A program made the translations under genes and the position numbers. Below are positions 12,751 through 12,762 of a stretch of 12,762 nt of DNA, piece by piece; position 1 is the stretch's first letter, and every line of letters starts with the position of its first letter. The stretch is from NCBI GenBank assembly GCA_036377075.1, contig DASUZB010000295.1, positions 1 through 12,762 on the forward strand. Reading direction: 5' to 3'. A model generated the notes under the pieces. The model was given only the letters and a program-made list of their open reading frames with translations. It was not told the origin of the DNA and ran no database searches. Source of the stretch: DASUZB01 sp036377075 (GTDB lineage: Bacteria; Actinomycetota; CALGFH01).

Positions 12751-12762
12751 CACGAACGTCCG

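Noticed and set aside
12623..12762. Open plus-strand frame from ATG 12623 to the right edge
   Set aside because: It has no Shine-Dalgarno, many low-GC third positions and no recognisable protein. A promoter-like -10 and ribosome site within it suggest it is upstream of the next gene.

Overview
The window looks like a chromosomal segment of a very GC-rich actinobacterium. Third codon positions are almost all G or C, GTG starts are common, and many gene junctions are 4- to 8-base overlaps. The gene set also fits: TlyA, an actinobacterial NAD kinase, an HAD-GNAT phosphatase, an L,D-transpeptidase and a phasin-like protein. The minus-strand order TPR protein > HAD-GNAT phosphatase > small acidic protein > tlyA > NAD kinase matches the Mycobacterium tuberculosis Rv1691-Rv1695 order as I remember it. 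The genus cannot be told from the sequence. No transposase, phage gene, rRNA, tRNA or CRISPR array was seen.

Layout. Positions 1-1785 (minus) hold the 3' end of the conserved operon: NAD kinase (cut by the left edge), tlyA, a small acidic protein and a possible 22-codon leader ORF behind a TATACT box. Positions 1880-2422 (minus) encode a coiled-coil, phasin-like protein. Divergent from it, 2585-3772 (plus) is a two-gene unit: an SCP2-like lipid-binding protein and a rhomboid intramembrane protease. This unit sits inside the conserved order. It ends in a strong GC hairpin followed by an unusual intergenic repeat (3778-4010). Positions 4025-5693 (minus) hold the HAD-GNAT phosphatase and a small TPR protein. 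From a shared divergent region, 5851-8068 (plus) carries a possible leaderless 11-codon leader, a DUF1015 protein and a metallo-beta-lactamase-fold hydrolase. Positions 8123-9484 (minus) encode a second TPR protein with a long Arg/Gly/Gln-rich repetitive disordered N-terminus. Positions 9681-11125 (plus) hold a possible 50-codon ORF coupled to a membrane-anchored L,D-transpeptidase. Positions 11182-12618 (plus) encode a tandem-nitroreductase, SagB-like flavoprotein. The last 144 bases have no supported gene but carry a candidate promoter and Shine-Dalgarno for a gene beyond the edge.

How the genes fit together. The minus-strand operon is housekeeping: NADP supply, rRNA 2'-O-methylation, and polyol-phosphate or nucleotide-sugar-type phosphate turnover. 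The other genes suggest envelope and lipid functions: peptidoglycan 3-3 cross-linking, membrane proteolysis, lipid carrying and possible granule binding. The most interesting recurring pattern is regulatory. Three genes are preceded by very short ORFs whose stop overlaps the next start codon, two of them placed right behind a -10 box as leaderless transcripts would be. A fourth gene (SagB-like) also looks leaderless. These are sequence-pattern inferences and need transcript 5'-end data.
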